Notes under the pieces: model-generated | What the model was told of the DNA's origin: nothing | The model's input: only the letters and a program-made list of their open reading frames with translations | The model's database searches: none | Made by a program: the position numbers and the translations under genes | Assembly: GCF_003112555.1 (NCBI RefSeq) | Contig: NZ_BEWB01000002.1 | Location: 1,008,224-1,072,223, forward strand | Origin: Streptomyces coelicoflavus | Lineage (GTDB): Bacteria > Actinomycetota > Actinomycetes > Streptomycetales > Streptomycetaceae | Length of the DNA: 64,000 nucleotides | Reading direction: 5' to 3' | Part shown: positions 35,106-42,775 of the stretch, in pieces | Layout: each line of letters opens with the position of its first letter | Position numbering within the stretch: the first letter of the stretch is position 1

Positions 35106-37496
35106 TCAGCCCTGCTGGTCCGACGTTCTGCGCCACGCCGGGCGGGCCGCCGAGGCCCGCCGTTTCACGGCCGTCCACCGGGCCGACGCCGCCCAGGCCA
35201 CCCGTACGGCCGAACGCGGCACGAGCAGTGCGCGCGACCTCGTGCCCCGGCCGGCCGTGGCGCGCAGACCGGCGGTGGCCAGCCGGACGTCCTCCGTCAG
35301 CCCGGCCGTCGGACGCGGGCGCGGCGCGTAGAGGACCTGCTCCACGGCGTCCGCCACCCGGTGCACCGCCGCCGCGGCCGCCGGATCGAGCCGGCCCAGC
35401 CGGACGACGCGGGCCGCCGCCTTGCGCGTCGTCTGCGACTCCTCCGGCAGGATCCCGAGGTCCCACGCCGTGTCGGTCAGCTCCTGCCAGACCGCGAGCG
35501 TGTGCGGGCCGGCGTCCGCCTCACCGCGGCCGTGCGCCCCGAGCCGGACCGACCTGACGCGCAGCCGCCACAGCATCGGCGCCAGCGGGACCAGCAGCAC
35601 GACGAGACCGGCCACCGCCCAGGCCAGCAGCGCGTACCACTTCGGTCCGTCGCCGCCCGTGACGGGCACGGCCACCGCGGACTCGCTGGCGCAGGCGTCC
35701 AGCTTCTTGTCCTGCGGGGAGCAGGTGTCGCTCTCCGAGGGCGCCGCCGACGGCTCCGTCCCGGTGTTCCGCGAGGGCAGGGCCGGGTCCGGCACCGAGC
35801 TGCCCGGCCGGTCCGTGATGGTGTACGCCGGGGTCGAGCCACGCGTCGGTGTCGGCTCGAAGCGGGTCCAGCCCACGCCCTCGAAGTACACCTCGGGCCA
35901 CGCGTGCGCGTCCCGCAGTCCCACCGAGACCGAGCCGTCCGCCTGCGGGGAGCCGGGCGCGAAGCCCACCGCGACCCTGGCCGGGATGCCCAGGGAGCGG
36001 GCCATCGCCGCCATGGCGAAGGAGAAGTGGACGCAGAAGCCCTCCTTCTGCTTCAGGAACCGGGCGATCGCCTCCGAGCCGCTGCCGATGTCGACCTGCG
36101 TGTCGTACTCGAAGCCGCCGTTGATCGCGAAGTACTCCTGGAGCTTGACGGCCTGCTCGTACGGGTTCGAGGCCCCGGCGGTCACCTCGCGGGCGGTCCG
36201 GGAAACCACCTCGGGCAGGCTGTCCGGCAGCTCCGTGTACTCGCGCCTGAACGCCGCCGACGCCTGGGGCGCCGAGGCGAGCTGCTCCGCGGTCGGCTGG
36301 AGGCTCAGGCTCCGCACCTCGTACGTCAGCCCGCGGGTGTTCTGGCCGTGGTCGCCGACCAGGGTCATGCCGACGGGCTCGTAGCGCCAGTTGCCAGCGA
36401 CGCGTACGCCGCTGGGCGGGTAGGGCATCGGCAGCCAGTCCTGGGCGAACCCGTCCGCGGCCGAGATCAGGGTCCGGATCTCCGTGCGCTTGATCTGGGG
36501 GCCGAGGCCGACGGGGGTGGGGAACGTGCCGTCCGGCACGGCGGTGATGTGCCGCTTGGACGGCTTCCAGGTGGTGCCGTCGAAGTCGTCCAGGGAGACG
36601 ATGCGCAGGTACAGGTCGGACAGGCTCTCGGAGTCGGTCTGGAGGCTCAGGACCTCGCGGTCCTCGTTCACATTGAGGTTGTCCCGCAGGGAGACCAGCG
36701 GGTTCACGGCGGAGATCGTGCCGCCGCCCCCGGTCCCGGAACCCACGCCGCCGCGGGCGCCGTCCAGCAGCCCGCCGTCCATCGCGGGCAGGGCGAGCGG
36801 CACCACCAGGGCGATGCCCAGCGCGAAGGCGCCGATGCGGCGTCCGGTGCGGACAGGGGCGAGCGCGCGCCCCTGGTCCGCGCCCGGAGAACGCGGGGAG
36901 CCGCCGAAGACCCGGCCCCACTGGGAGAGCCGGTCCCGCCCCTCGGCCAGCAGCAGCATCAGATAGCCGGCCGCCGCGACCAGGAACCACAGCCAGTCGG
37001 CGCCGCCCTCGGACAGCCCCGCGGCCACCGAGTAGAGCGCGAGCAGCGGCAGGCCGGCCGGGGCGGCGCTGCGGAAGGACACCGCGAGGGTGTCCACCAG
37101 CAGCCCGATCACCAGGACACCGCCGACCAGCATCAGCCGGATGCCGTCGGACTCCAACGGCGCCGGGATCGCGTACCGGGCGATGTCGTCGCCGCCCTGC
37201 TGAAACAGGTCGGAGAAGTGCTGGAAGGCCTGCGGCCCGGGGATCAGCCCGGCGATCGCCTGCTCCCGGGCGAAGACCAGGGTGAGCAGCATCAGCGTGA
37301 CCACGGCCTGGGCCGCGACGGTCAGCGGCCGCGCCAGCGGCACCCGCCGCGCCACCGCGCCCACCCCGGACTGCACCGCCAGCAGGACCGCCGCCTGAAG
37401 AATCCACGTGGCCGGGTCGACCAACGGCAACAGCGCGCACGCCGTCATCAAGGTGGCCGCCCAAGCACACAACGCCAACCGCGCCCGCCCGCTCAT
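35106..37496 (-). CDS. TgpA-type transmembrane transglutaminase-like protein
   Basis: A 796-residue membrane protein. The N-terminal about 250 residues carry several transmembrane helices (TgpA N-terminal domain). The transglutaminase-like core lies at about 420-560, with catalytic Cys in 'KEGFCVHFSFAMAAMARSLG' and His in 'RDAHAWPEVYFEGVGW'. Another helix near residue 620 precedes a cytosolic C-terminus (DUF4129-like). The family may act as an extracytoplasmic protease or amidase; the substrate is unknown. ATG 37496 overlaps the upstream DUF58 stop (ATGA). The moxR-DUF58-transglutaminase trio is a widespread bacterial module. Confidence 0.92.
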   Translation of the reverse strand: MSGRARLALCAWAATLMTACALLPLVDPATWILQAAVLLAVQSGVGAVARRVPLARPLTVAAQAVVTLMLLTLVFAREQAIAGLIPGPQAFQHFSDLFQQGGDDIARYAIPAPLESDGIRLMLVGGVLVIGLLVDTLAVSFRSAAPAGLPLLALYSVAAGLSEGGADWLWFLVAAAGYLMLLLAEGRDRLSQWGRVFGGSPRSPGADQGRALAPVRTGRRIGAFALGIALVVPLALPAMDGGLLDGARGGVGSGTGGGGTISAVNPLVSLRDNLNVNEDREVLSLQTDSESLSDLYLRIVSLDDFDGTTWKPSKRHITAVPDGTFPTPVGLGPQIKRTEIRTLISAADGFAQDWLPMPYPPSGVRVAGNWRYEPVGMTLVGDHGQNTRGLTYEVRSLSLQPTAEQLASAPQASAAFRREYTELPDSLPEVVSRTAREVTAGASNPYEQAVKLQEYFAINGGFEYDTQVDIGSGSEAIARFLKQKEGFCVHFSFAMAAMARSLGIPARVAVGFAPGSPQADGSVSVGLRDAHAWPEVYFEGVGWTRFEPTPTRGSTPAYTITDRPGSSVPDPALPSRNTGTEPSAAPSESDTCSPQDKKLDACASESAVAVPVTGGDGPKWYALLAWAVAGLVVLLVPLAPMLWRLRVRSVRLGAHGRGEADAGPHTLAVWQELTDTAWDLGILPEESQTTRKAAARVVRLGRLDPAAAAAVHRVADAVEQVLYAPRPRPTAGLTEDVRLATAGLRATAGRGTRSRALLVPRSAVRVAWAASARWTAVKRRASAARPAWRRTSDQQG

Positions 37497-38857
37497 GGCG
37501 CCGCCTTTCCGCCGGCCGGGGCCGAGACGGTGGTGCGTTCGTGGTCGGCCATCCGCCACACCTCCTCCACCGTGGCGCCCCGGGGGACGGTCACGGCGGT
37601 CCAGCCCGACTCCCGGAGCATGCGCAGCCGCCCCGCGCTTCCCTCCAACGGACCGGGCACGTCGGCCGGTTCCCGGGACCAGGTCTCGCTGTCCAGGACG
37701 AAGGCCAGGGCGCCGCCGCTGCGCTGCCGCATCTTCGCCGCCACCGCGGCCTGTTCCTCGTCCAGGTCGCCGAAGAACGCCACCAGCAGCCCCTCGTTCC
37801 CGCCGCGCAGCGTGTCGTACGCCGAGGACAGGCCCGTGCCGTCGGAGTGGTCGATCACCGCGAGGGTGTCCAGCATCAGACCGGCCGCGTCGGCTGTGCC
37901 CTGGCTCGCCCCGGCGAAGCCGTCGGCGCCCTCGCCCGGCACCGAGTCGCCGGTGTCGGTGAGCAGCCGGACCGAGAAGCCCCGCTCCAGCATGTGCACC
38001 AGCACGGACGCCGCGCCCGACACCGCCCACTCGAAGGCCGAGTCGGGGCCCGTGCCGTCGAAGGCCACCACCCGGGTGTCCAGGAGCACCGTGCAGCGGG
38101 CCCGCTGCGGCTGCTCCTCGCGGCGCACCATCAGCTCGCCGTAGCGGGCGGTGGAACGCCAGTGCACGCGGCGCAGGTCGTCGCCGTACCGGTACCCGCG
38201 CGGGATCACGTCGTCGTCGCCGGCCAGGGCGAGCGAACGCTGCCGGCCCTCGCCGTATCCCTTCGCCTCCCCGCTCAGCCGCACCGGCGGCAGCGCCTCC
38301 ACGCGCGGGATCACGGTCAGCGTGTCGTGCGCCGAGAAGGAGCGGGTCAGCTCGCACAGGCCGAACGGGTCGGTCAGGCGCAGTTGCAGCGGACCCAGCG
38401 GGTAGCGGCCGCGCAGGTCGGAACGGACCCGGTAGGACACCTCGCGGCGACCGCCCGGCTCGACCCGGTCGAGGACGAAGCGGGGCCGCGGGCCGAGCAC
38501 GTAGGGCACCCGGTCCTGGAGCATCAGCAGACCGGTGGGCAGCCGGGAGACGTTGTCGACGCGCAGATGGACCCGGGCCTCGCTGCCCGCGGGCACCCGG
38601 CCGGGGGAGAGCCGGCGACTGCCCGCGACCCGGTAGCGCGTCCGGTAGAGCACGGCCGCGCAGACCATCGGCAGCACACCCAGGAGCAGCCCGACGCGCA
38701 GCAGATCGCTCTGCCCGAGGACATAGGCGCAGACGGCGGCCGCGATGCCCGCGGCCAGGAAGGAGCGCCCGCGGGTGGTCAGCCCGGCCAGAGCGGTCCG
38801 GATGCCGCCGCCCTCGCCCCGGTCCTCCCCGGCCCCGGCCGTCCCCCCGGCTTCCAT
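37493..38857 (-). CDS. DUF58 domain protein
   Basis: A 454-residue protein: two N-terminal hydrophobic helices (about 28-70), a beta-rich middle, then the DUF58 signature 'YRYGDDLRRVHWRSTARYGELMVRREE' spanning about 235-262, leading into a von Willebrand-A-like fold. It usually works with a MoxR chaperone ATPase, encoded just upstream. ATG 38857 was chosen because GGAGG lies 5 nt before it. The GTG at 38860 overlapping the MoxR stop is the alternative. Confidence 0.92.
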   Translation of the reverse strand: MEAGGTAGAGEDRGEGGGIRTALAGLTTRGRSFLAAGIAAAVCAYVLGQSDLLRVGLLLGVLPMVCAAVLYRTRYRVAGSRRLSPGRVPAGSEARVHLRVDNVSRLPTGLLMLQDRVPYVLGPRPRFVLDRVEPGGRREVSYRVRSDLRGRYPLGPLQLRLTDPFGLCELTRSFSAHDTLTVIPRVEALPPVRLSGEAKGYGEGRQRSLALAGDDDVIPRGYRYGDDLRRVHWRSTARYGELMVRREEQPQRARCTVLLDTRVVAFDGTGPDSAFEWAVSGAASVLVHMLERGFSVRLLTDTGDSVPGEGADGFAGASQGTADAAGLMLDTLAVIDHSDGTGLSSAYDTLRGGNEGLLVAFFGDLDEEQAAVAAKMRQRSGGALAFVLDSETWSREPADVPGPLEGSAGRLRMLRESGWTAVTVPRGATVEEVWRMADHERTTVSAPAGGKAAP

Positions 38858-39924
38858 CACAGCCTCCGCGGCGGCTGCTGACCGTACGCCGACGTGCCGC
38901 GGCCCGTACCGACGCCCTGCCGGGGCTCCGCCGGTACCGGGGTGCGCTGAAGGATCTCCTGGACCACCTGCTCGGCGGTGCGGCGGTTGAGCTGGGCCTG
39001 CGCGGTCGGCAGCAGCCGGTGGGCCAGGACGGCGACCGCGAGGGCCTGCACGTCGTCCGGCAGCGCGTAGTCCCGGCCGCTGAGGGCGGCGGAGGCCTTC
39101 GCCGCGCGCAGCAGATGCAGCGTGGCACGCGGCGAGGCGCCGAGTCTGAGGTCCGGGTGGGTGCGGGTCGCGGCGACCAGATCCACCGCGTACCGCCGGA
39201 TCGGCTCCGCGACGTGGACGCCGCGGACCGCCTCGATCAGCTTCAGGATGTCGTGCGCGTGCGCCACCGGCTGAAGATCGTCCAGCGGGCTGGCCCCGCC
39301 GTGCACGTCCAGCATCTGCAACTCGGCGTCCGCGCTCGGATAGCCGATGGAGACCCGGGCCATGAAACGGTCCCGCTGGGCCTCCGGCAGCGGGTAGGTG
39401 CCCTCCATCTCGACCGGGTTCTGCGTCGCCACCACCATGAAGGGGCTGGGCAGCTCGTAGGTCTGGCCGTCGATGGTGACCTGGCGCTCCTCCATCGACT
39501 CGAGCAGCGCCGACTGCGTCTTCGGCGACGCGCGGTTGATCTCGTCGCCGATCACCACCTGCGCGAAGATCGCACCCGGCTTGAACTCGAAGTCCCGGCG
39601 CTGCTGGTCCCAGATGGACACGCCCGTGATGTCCGAGGGCAGCAGGTCCGGCGTGAACTGGATCCGGCGCACCGAACAGTCGATGGACCGCGCCAGCGCC
39701 TTGGCCAGCATCGTCTTGCCGACGCCCGGGACGTCCTCGATCAGCAGGTGTCCCTCGGCCAGCAGCACGGTCAGCGAGAGCCGTACGACCTCGGGCTTGC
39801 CCTCGATCACGTCCTCCACCGAACCGCGGACCCGCTCGACCACAGCGGTCAGATCTTCCCCCACGCTCCCGTACGTTCGCGCGGCGGCGCCCCCATGGCT
39901 CGCCTGATCGTCATAGGTCGTCAC
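38857..39924 (-). CDS. MoxR-family AAA+ ATPase
   Basis: A 355-residue chaperone-like ATPase. Walker A 'IEDVPGVGKTMLAKALA' is near residue 65 and Walker B 'VVIGDEINRASPKTQ' near residue 125. Sensor 1 'VVATQNPVEMEGTYPLPEAQ' is followed by the arginine finger region 'RDRFMARV'. The lid domain follows. GTG 39924 is selected because GAGGAGGG is 4-5 nt upstream; a GTG 27 nt earlier lacks one. It heads the minus-strand moxR-DUF58-transglutaminase operon and should remodel or activate the other products. Confidence 0.94.
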   Translation of the reverse strand: MTTYDDQASHGGAAARTYGSVGEDLTAVVERVRGSVEDVIEGKPEVVRLSLTVLLAEGHLLIEDVPGVGKTMLAKALARSIDCSVRRIQFTPDLLPSDITGVSIWDQQRRDFEFKPGAIFAQVVIGDEINRASPKTQSALLESMEERQVTIDGQTYELPSPFMVVATQNPVEMEGTYPLPEAQRDRFMARVSIGYPSADAELQMLDVHGGASPLDDLQPVAHAHDILKLIEAVRGVHVAEPIRRYAVDLVAATRTHPDLRLGASPRATLHLLRAAKASAALSGRDYALPDDVQALAVAVLAHRLLPTAQAQLNRRTAEQVVQEILQRTPVPAEPRQGVGTGRGTSAYGQQPPRRL

Positions 39925-39940
39925 CCGGCCCTCCTCGGCC

Positions 39941-39966
39941 CTTCCCCGCACTCCCTGAGGAATGGG
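39941..39966. repeat. Possible degenerate copy of the R2/R3 insert element
   Basis: CTTCCCCGCACTCCCTGAGG followed by GGGGGTACCCC resembles the 35-bp hairpin element of copies R2 and R3 (pyrimidine arm, CCTGA loop, GGTACCCC end). It lies at the 5' side of the MoxR start. Similarity is partial, so this is tentative. Confidence 0.35.
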
Positions 39967-40199
39967 GGTACCCCAACTTGCCGGGCCGGCCCCACTGAGC
40001 GGACCGGCCCACCCCGAATCACGGACGCCGCCCGGAAAAAGTTCCGTGCGACACCACTTCCCGCATTCTTGCCGCCGTTACCGATTCGTGTCACTGCCTG
40101 TGGACAACTGGCCCCGACATGTCGGCCCTTACGGCACTCACGGCCCGTACGGCCCCGGTGGCGGCGTCGGCCCGGCGGGATCGGGGGCGTGCCGCCGGG

Positions 40200-40748
40200 T
40201 CAGGCGGGGTCGACCTCGCGCAGCAGACCCGTCTTCACGTCGAAGACGAAACCGCGCACGTCCTCGGTGTGCAGCAGGAACGGCGAGGTGCGCACCCGCT
40301 CGATCGACTGCCGCACGTCCTGGTCGGCGTCCCGGAAGGCCTCCACCGCCCACGCGGGCCGCTGGCCGACCTCGAGTTCCAAGTCGTGCCGGAAGTCCTC
40401 GGTGATGGACTCCATGCCGCAGTTCGTGTGGTGGATGAGAGCCACGCTGCGGGTGCCGAGCGCCCGCTGGCTGATCGTCAGGGAACGGATCACGTCGTCG
40501 GTGACCACACCGCCCGCGTTGCGGATCGTGTGGCAGTCGCCGAGCTTCAGGCCGAGCGCGGCGTGCAGGTCGAGACGGGCGTCCATACAGGCCACGACCG
40601 CGACGCGCTGGACGGGGCGGGCGTCCATGCCGGGGTCGCTGAACGCCGAGGCGTAGTGCCCGTTCGCTTCGACGAGCCGGTCGGTGACGGTGTGGTCGGC
40701 CACGGTGGCGGATTCGGAGCCTGCGGGTACCGATGCAGAAGTCGTCAT
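40200..40748 (-). CDS. Beta-class carbonic anhydrase
   Basis: Interconverts CO2 and bicarbonate with zinc. 182 residues. Zinc ligands are Cys54 (ACMDAR, with Asp56-Arg58 dyad), His107 and Cys110 (HHTNC). 'TIRNAGGVVTDDVIRSL' is the usual conserved block. The length is that of the short beta class without a membrane domain. ATG 40748 is chosen because TAACGT (40756-40761, minus strand) ends 7 nt upstream; the ATG at 40754 would sit almost within that -10. It is divergent from the dcw cluster. Confidence 0.92.
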   Translation of the reverse strand: MTTSASVPAGSESATVADHTVTDRLVEANGHYASAFSDPGMDARPVQRVAVVACMDARLDLHAALGLKLGDCHTIRNAGGVVTDDVIRSLTISQRALGTRSVALIHHTNCGMESITEDFRHDLELEVGQRPAWAVEAFRDADQDVRQSIERVRTSPFLLHTEDVRGFVFDVKTGLLREVDPA

Positions 40749-41176
40749 ATCCATGACGTTACTGGCCGCCCGGCCCGGCGGCCCGCTGTGAAGCGGGACA
40801 AAGAACGTCATCGAGGTCTGTTGTGAGCCAACCCACAGGGTGGTGCAAAGGGGGCCATAAGAGTGAAAAGCCGTGCGATGCCGGTTTGCGGGCGCCGGCG
40901 GCCGCGACGCGCAGGCCGGTTGATTGACCGGGCGACACGGTGGACTAAAGTGACGCGAAGCGGGAGGCGAGGATCTCCCTGCTGGACTGAATTCCCCGGA
41001 GACCTGGACGACGTCCCGCCAGATCTCCCCACGTGCGCGGCGCGTACGTACGGCTCGGCCTCCTCCCGCTCCCGGCCGGCCGACGCTTTTGGCGCCGGCA
41101 GGCCTCCCCTTCGGATGCGAGCGGGAGGGGACCCGGCGGTGCGTGACGTCGCGCCGGAGCTGAGAGGCCGCCCCAC
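40749..41176. other. Divergent gap before the dcw cluster, no mraZ
   Basis: About 430 bp. It contains the carbonic anhydrase promoter, the dcw promoter at 40924-40951 and an rsmH leader of roughly 220 nt. There is no MraZ-like coding sequence in any frame, although MraZ usually occupies this place in other bacteria. One short frame reaches the rsmH start (see findings). Confidence 0.7.
40924..40951 (+). promoter_or_regulatory. Candidate dcw-cluster promoter
   Basis: TTGACC (40924-40929), a 16-bp spacer and TAAAGT (40946-40951), one of the best sigma-70-type matches in the window. It would start a transcript with about 220 nt of leader before rsmH. Confidence 0.65.
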
Positions 41177-42133
41177 TTGAGCCAGAGTCGACACGTCCCG
41201 GTGATGCTCCAGCGGTGTCTGGACCTGCTGGCGCCCGCCCTTCAGGAGCCGGGAGCCGTGGTCGTCGACTGCACGCTGGGACTCGGCGGGCACAGCGAGG
41301 CGCTTCTCGAACGCTTCCCCGAGGCCCGGCTCGTCGCGCTCGACCGCGACAAGGAGGCCCTGCGCCTGTCCGGCGAGCGGCTCGCCCCCCACGGTGAGCG
41401 CGCCACCCTCGTGCACGCCGTCTACGGCGAGCTGCCGGACGTACTCGACCGGCTCGGTGTCCCCCGCGTCCAGGGCGTGCTCTTCGACCTCGGCGTCTCC
41501 TCCATGCAGCTCGACGAGGCCGACCGCGGCTTCGCCTACGCCCAGGACGCCCCGCTCGACATGCGGATGGACCAGAGCACCGGCATGAGCGCCGCCGAGG
41601 TCCTCAACACCTACCCGCCCGGCGAACTCGTCCGCATCCTGCGGGCGTACGGCGAGGAGAAGCAGGCCAAGCGGATCGTGTCCGCCGTCGTGCGCGAACG
41701 CGAGAAGGAGCCGTTCACCAACAGCGCCCGCCTCGTCGAGCTCATCCGCGCGGCGCTGCCGCAGGCCGCCAAGCGCACCGGCGGCAACCCGGCCAAGCGC
41801 ACCTTCCAGGCCCTGCGCATTGAGGTCAACGGCGAGCTGTCCGTGCTCGAGCGGGCGATCCCGGCGGCCGTCGAGGCCCTCGCGGTCGGCGGGCGGATCG
41901 CCGTGCTGTCCTACCAGTCGCTGGAGGACCGGCTGGTCAAGCAGGTGTTCGCGGCCGGCGCCGCCAACACCGCGCCGCCCGGTCTGCCCGTCGTACCCGA
42001 GCGCTACGCGCCGCGCCTCAAGCTGCTGACGCGCGGTGCCGAACTTCCCACAGAGGAGGAGATCGCCGAGAACCGGCGGGCGGCACCGGCACGGCTGCGT
42101 GGCGCCGAGCGCATCAGGGAGTCCCTCGGGTGA
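41177..42133 (+). CDS. rsmH: 16S rRNA (cytosine-1402-N4)-methyltransferase
   Basis: Methylates N4 of C1402 of 16S rRNA near the P site (formerly MraW). 318 residues, with SAM motif '[16 protein letters not shown]' near residue 30, '[11 protein letters not shown]', '[20 protein letters not shown]', 'PLDMRMDQ', '[15 protein letters not shown]' and '[15 protein letters not shown]', all family hallmarks. The start is TTG 41177, which overlaps an upstream stop as TTGA. GAGAGG lies 8 nt upstream. It is the first dcw gene here. Confidence 0.95.
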   Translation: MSQSRHVPVMLQRCLDLLAPALQEPGAVVVDCTLGLGGHSEALLERFPEARLVALDRDKEALRLSGERLAPHGERATLVHAVYGELPDVLDRLGVPRVQGVLFDLGVSSMQLDEADRGFAYAQDAPLDMRMDQSTGMSAAEVLNTYPPGELVRILRAYGEEKQAKRIVSAVVREREKEPFTNSARLVELIRAALPQAAKRTGGNPAKRTFQALRIEVNGELSVLERAIPAAVEALAVGGRIAVLSYQSLEDRLVKQVFAAGAANTAPPGLPVVPERYAPRLKLLTRGAELPTEEEIAENRRAAPARLRGAERIRESLG

Positions 42134-42206
42134 AGGGAGTCCCTGGGGTGGACCGAGCGAGGCAGGCCAGGCACGGGGGCGGACGACACCCCCTGGGGGA
42201 GGGCGA

Positions 42207-42770
42207 GTGAGCAGGAAACCCGAGCTGAAGGGCAGGGCGGCCCGCCTCGCCCGGCTGCTCCCGGCGGGCAGCGCCCGCGGCCAGGCGGCCCGGGCCCCGT
42301 TCGTCCTCCTGGTCGTCCTCCTCCTTGGCGGCGGCCTCATCGGGCTCCTGGTGCTCAACTCCGCCCTGAGCGAGGGCTCCTTCCAGCTGGACGACCTCAA
42401 GCAGCGGACCAAGGAACTCACCGACGAGGAGCAGGCGCTCCAGCGGGACATCGACGCCTACTCCGCCCCCCGGGCCCTCCAGCGCCGCGCCCGTGAACTG
42501 GGCATGGTGCCCGGCGGCGACCCCGCCTTCCTCGACCCCGACGGGAGGGTCAAGGGCTCGCCCAGCCCCGCGCCCGCCGCGGCCACCCCGCTCGTGCTCG
42601 CCCCCGAGGCGCTGACCCCGACGTCCGGCAGCCCGTCCGCGCCCACTCCGTCCCCCTACGCCGAACCGTCCGCCCAGGCCCCCACGTCCGCCACCGCGGC
42701 CCCTCCCGGCACGGCCGCCACCCCCACCACGGCGGCGACGCCCACCCCGACCCCGACTCCCGGCAGGTGA
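42207..42770 (+). CDS. ftsL: Cell-division protein FtsL
   Basis: A 187-residue bitopic protein of the divisome FtsQ-FtsL-DivIC sub-complex. A short basic cytosolic tail is followed by a transmembrane helix at about 30-52 ('FVLLVVLLLGGGLIGLLVLN'), then a coiled-coil ('DDLKQRTKELTDEEQALQRD'). A long Pro/Ala/Thr/Ser-rich extracytoplasmic tail makes up the last about 75 residues, longer than in E. coli. GTG 42207 has GGAGGG 3-4 nt upstream. Identification rests on topology and position between rsmH and ftsI. Confidence 0.9.
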   Translation: MSRKPELKGRAARLARLLPAGSARGQAARAPFVLLVVLLLGGGLIGLLVLNSALSEGSFQLDDLKQRTKELTDEEQALQRDIDAYSAPRALQRRARELGMVPGGDPAFLDPDGRVKGSPSPAPAAATPLVLAPEALTPTSGSPSAPTPSPYAEPSAQAPTSATAAPPGTAATPTTAATPTPTPTPGR

Positions 42771-42775
42771 CGGAA

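Noticed and set aside
37497..39128. N-terminal extension of the transglutaminase frame
   Set aside because: Open only as a shadow of DUF58 and MoxR. ATG 37496 with ATGA overlap is the natural start.
40863..41180. 105-codon frame before rsmH as a possible mraZ or new gene
   Set aside because: No MraZ motif, Arg/Ser-rich composition, and the dcw promoter lies inside it. Only its last 13 codons are kept as a possible coupling ORF.
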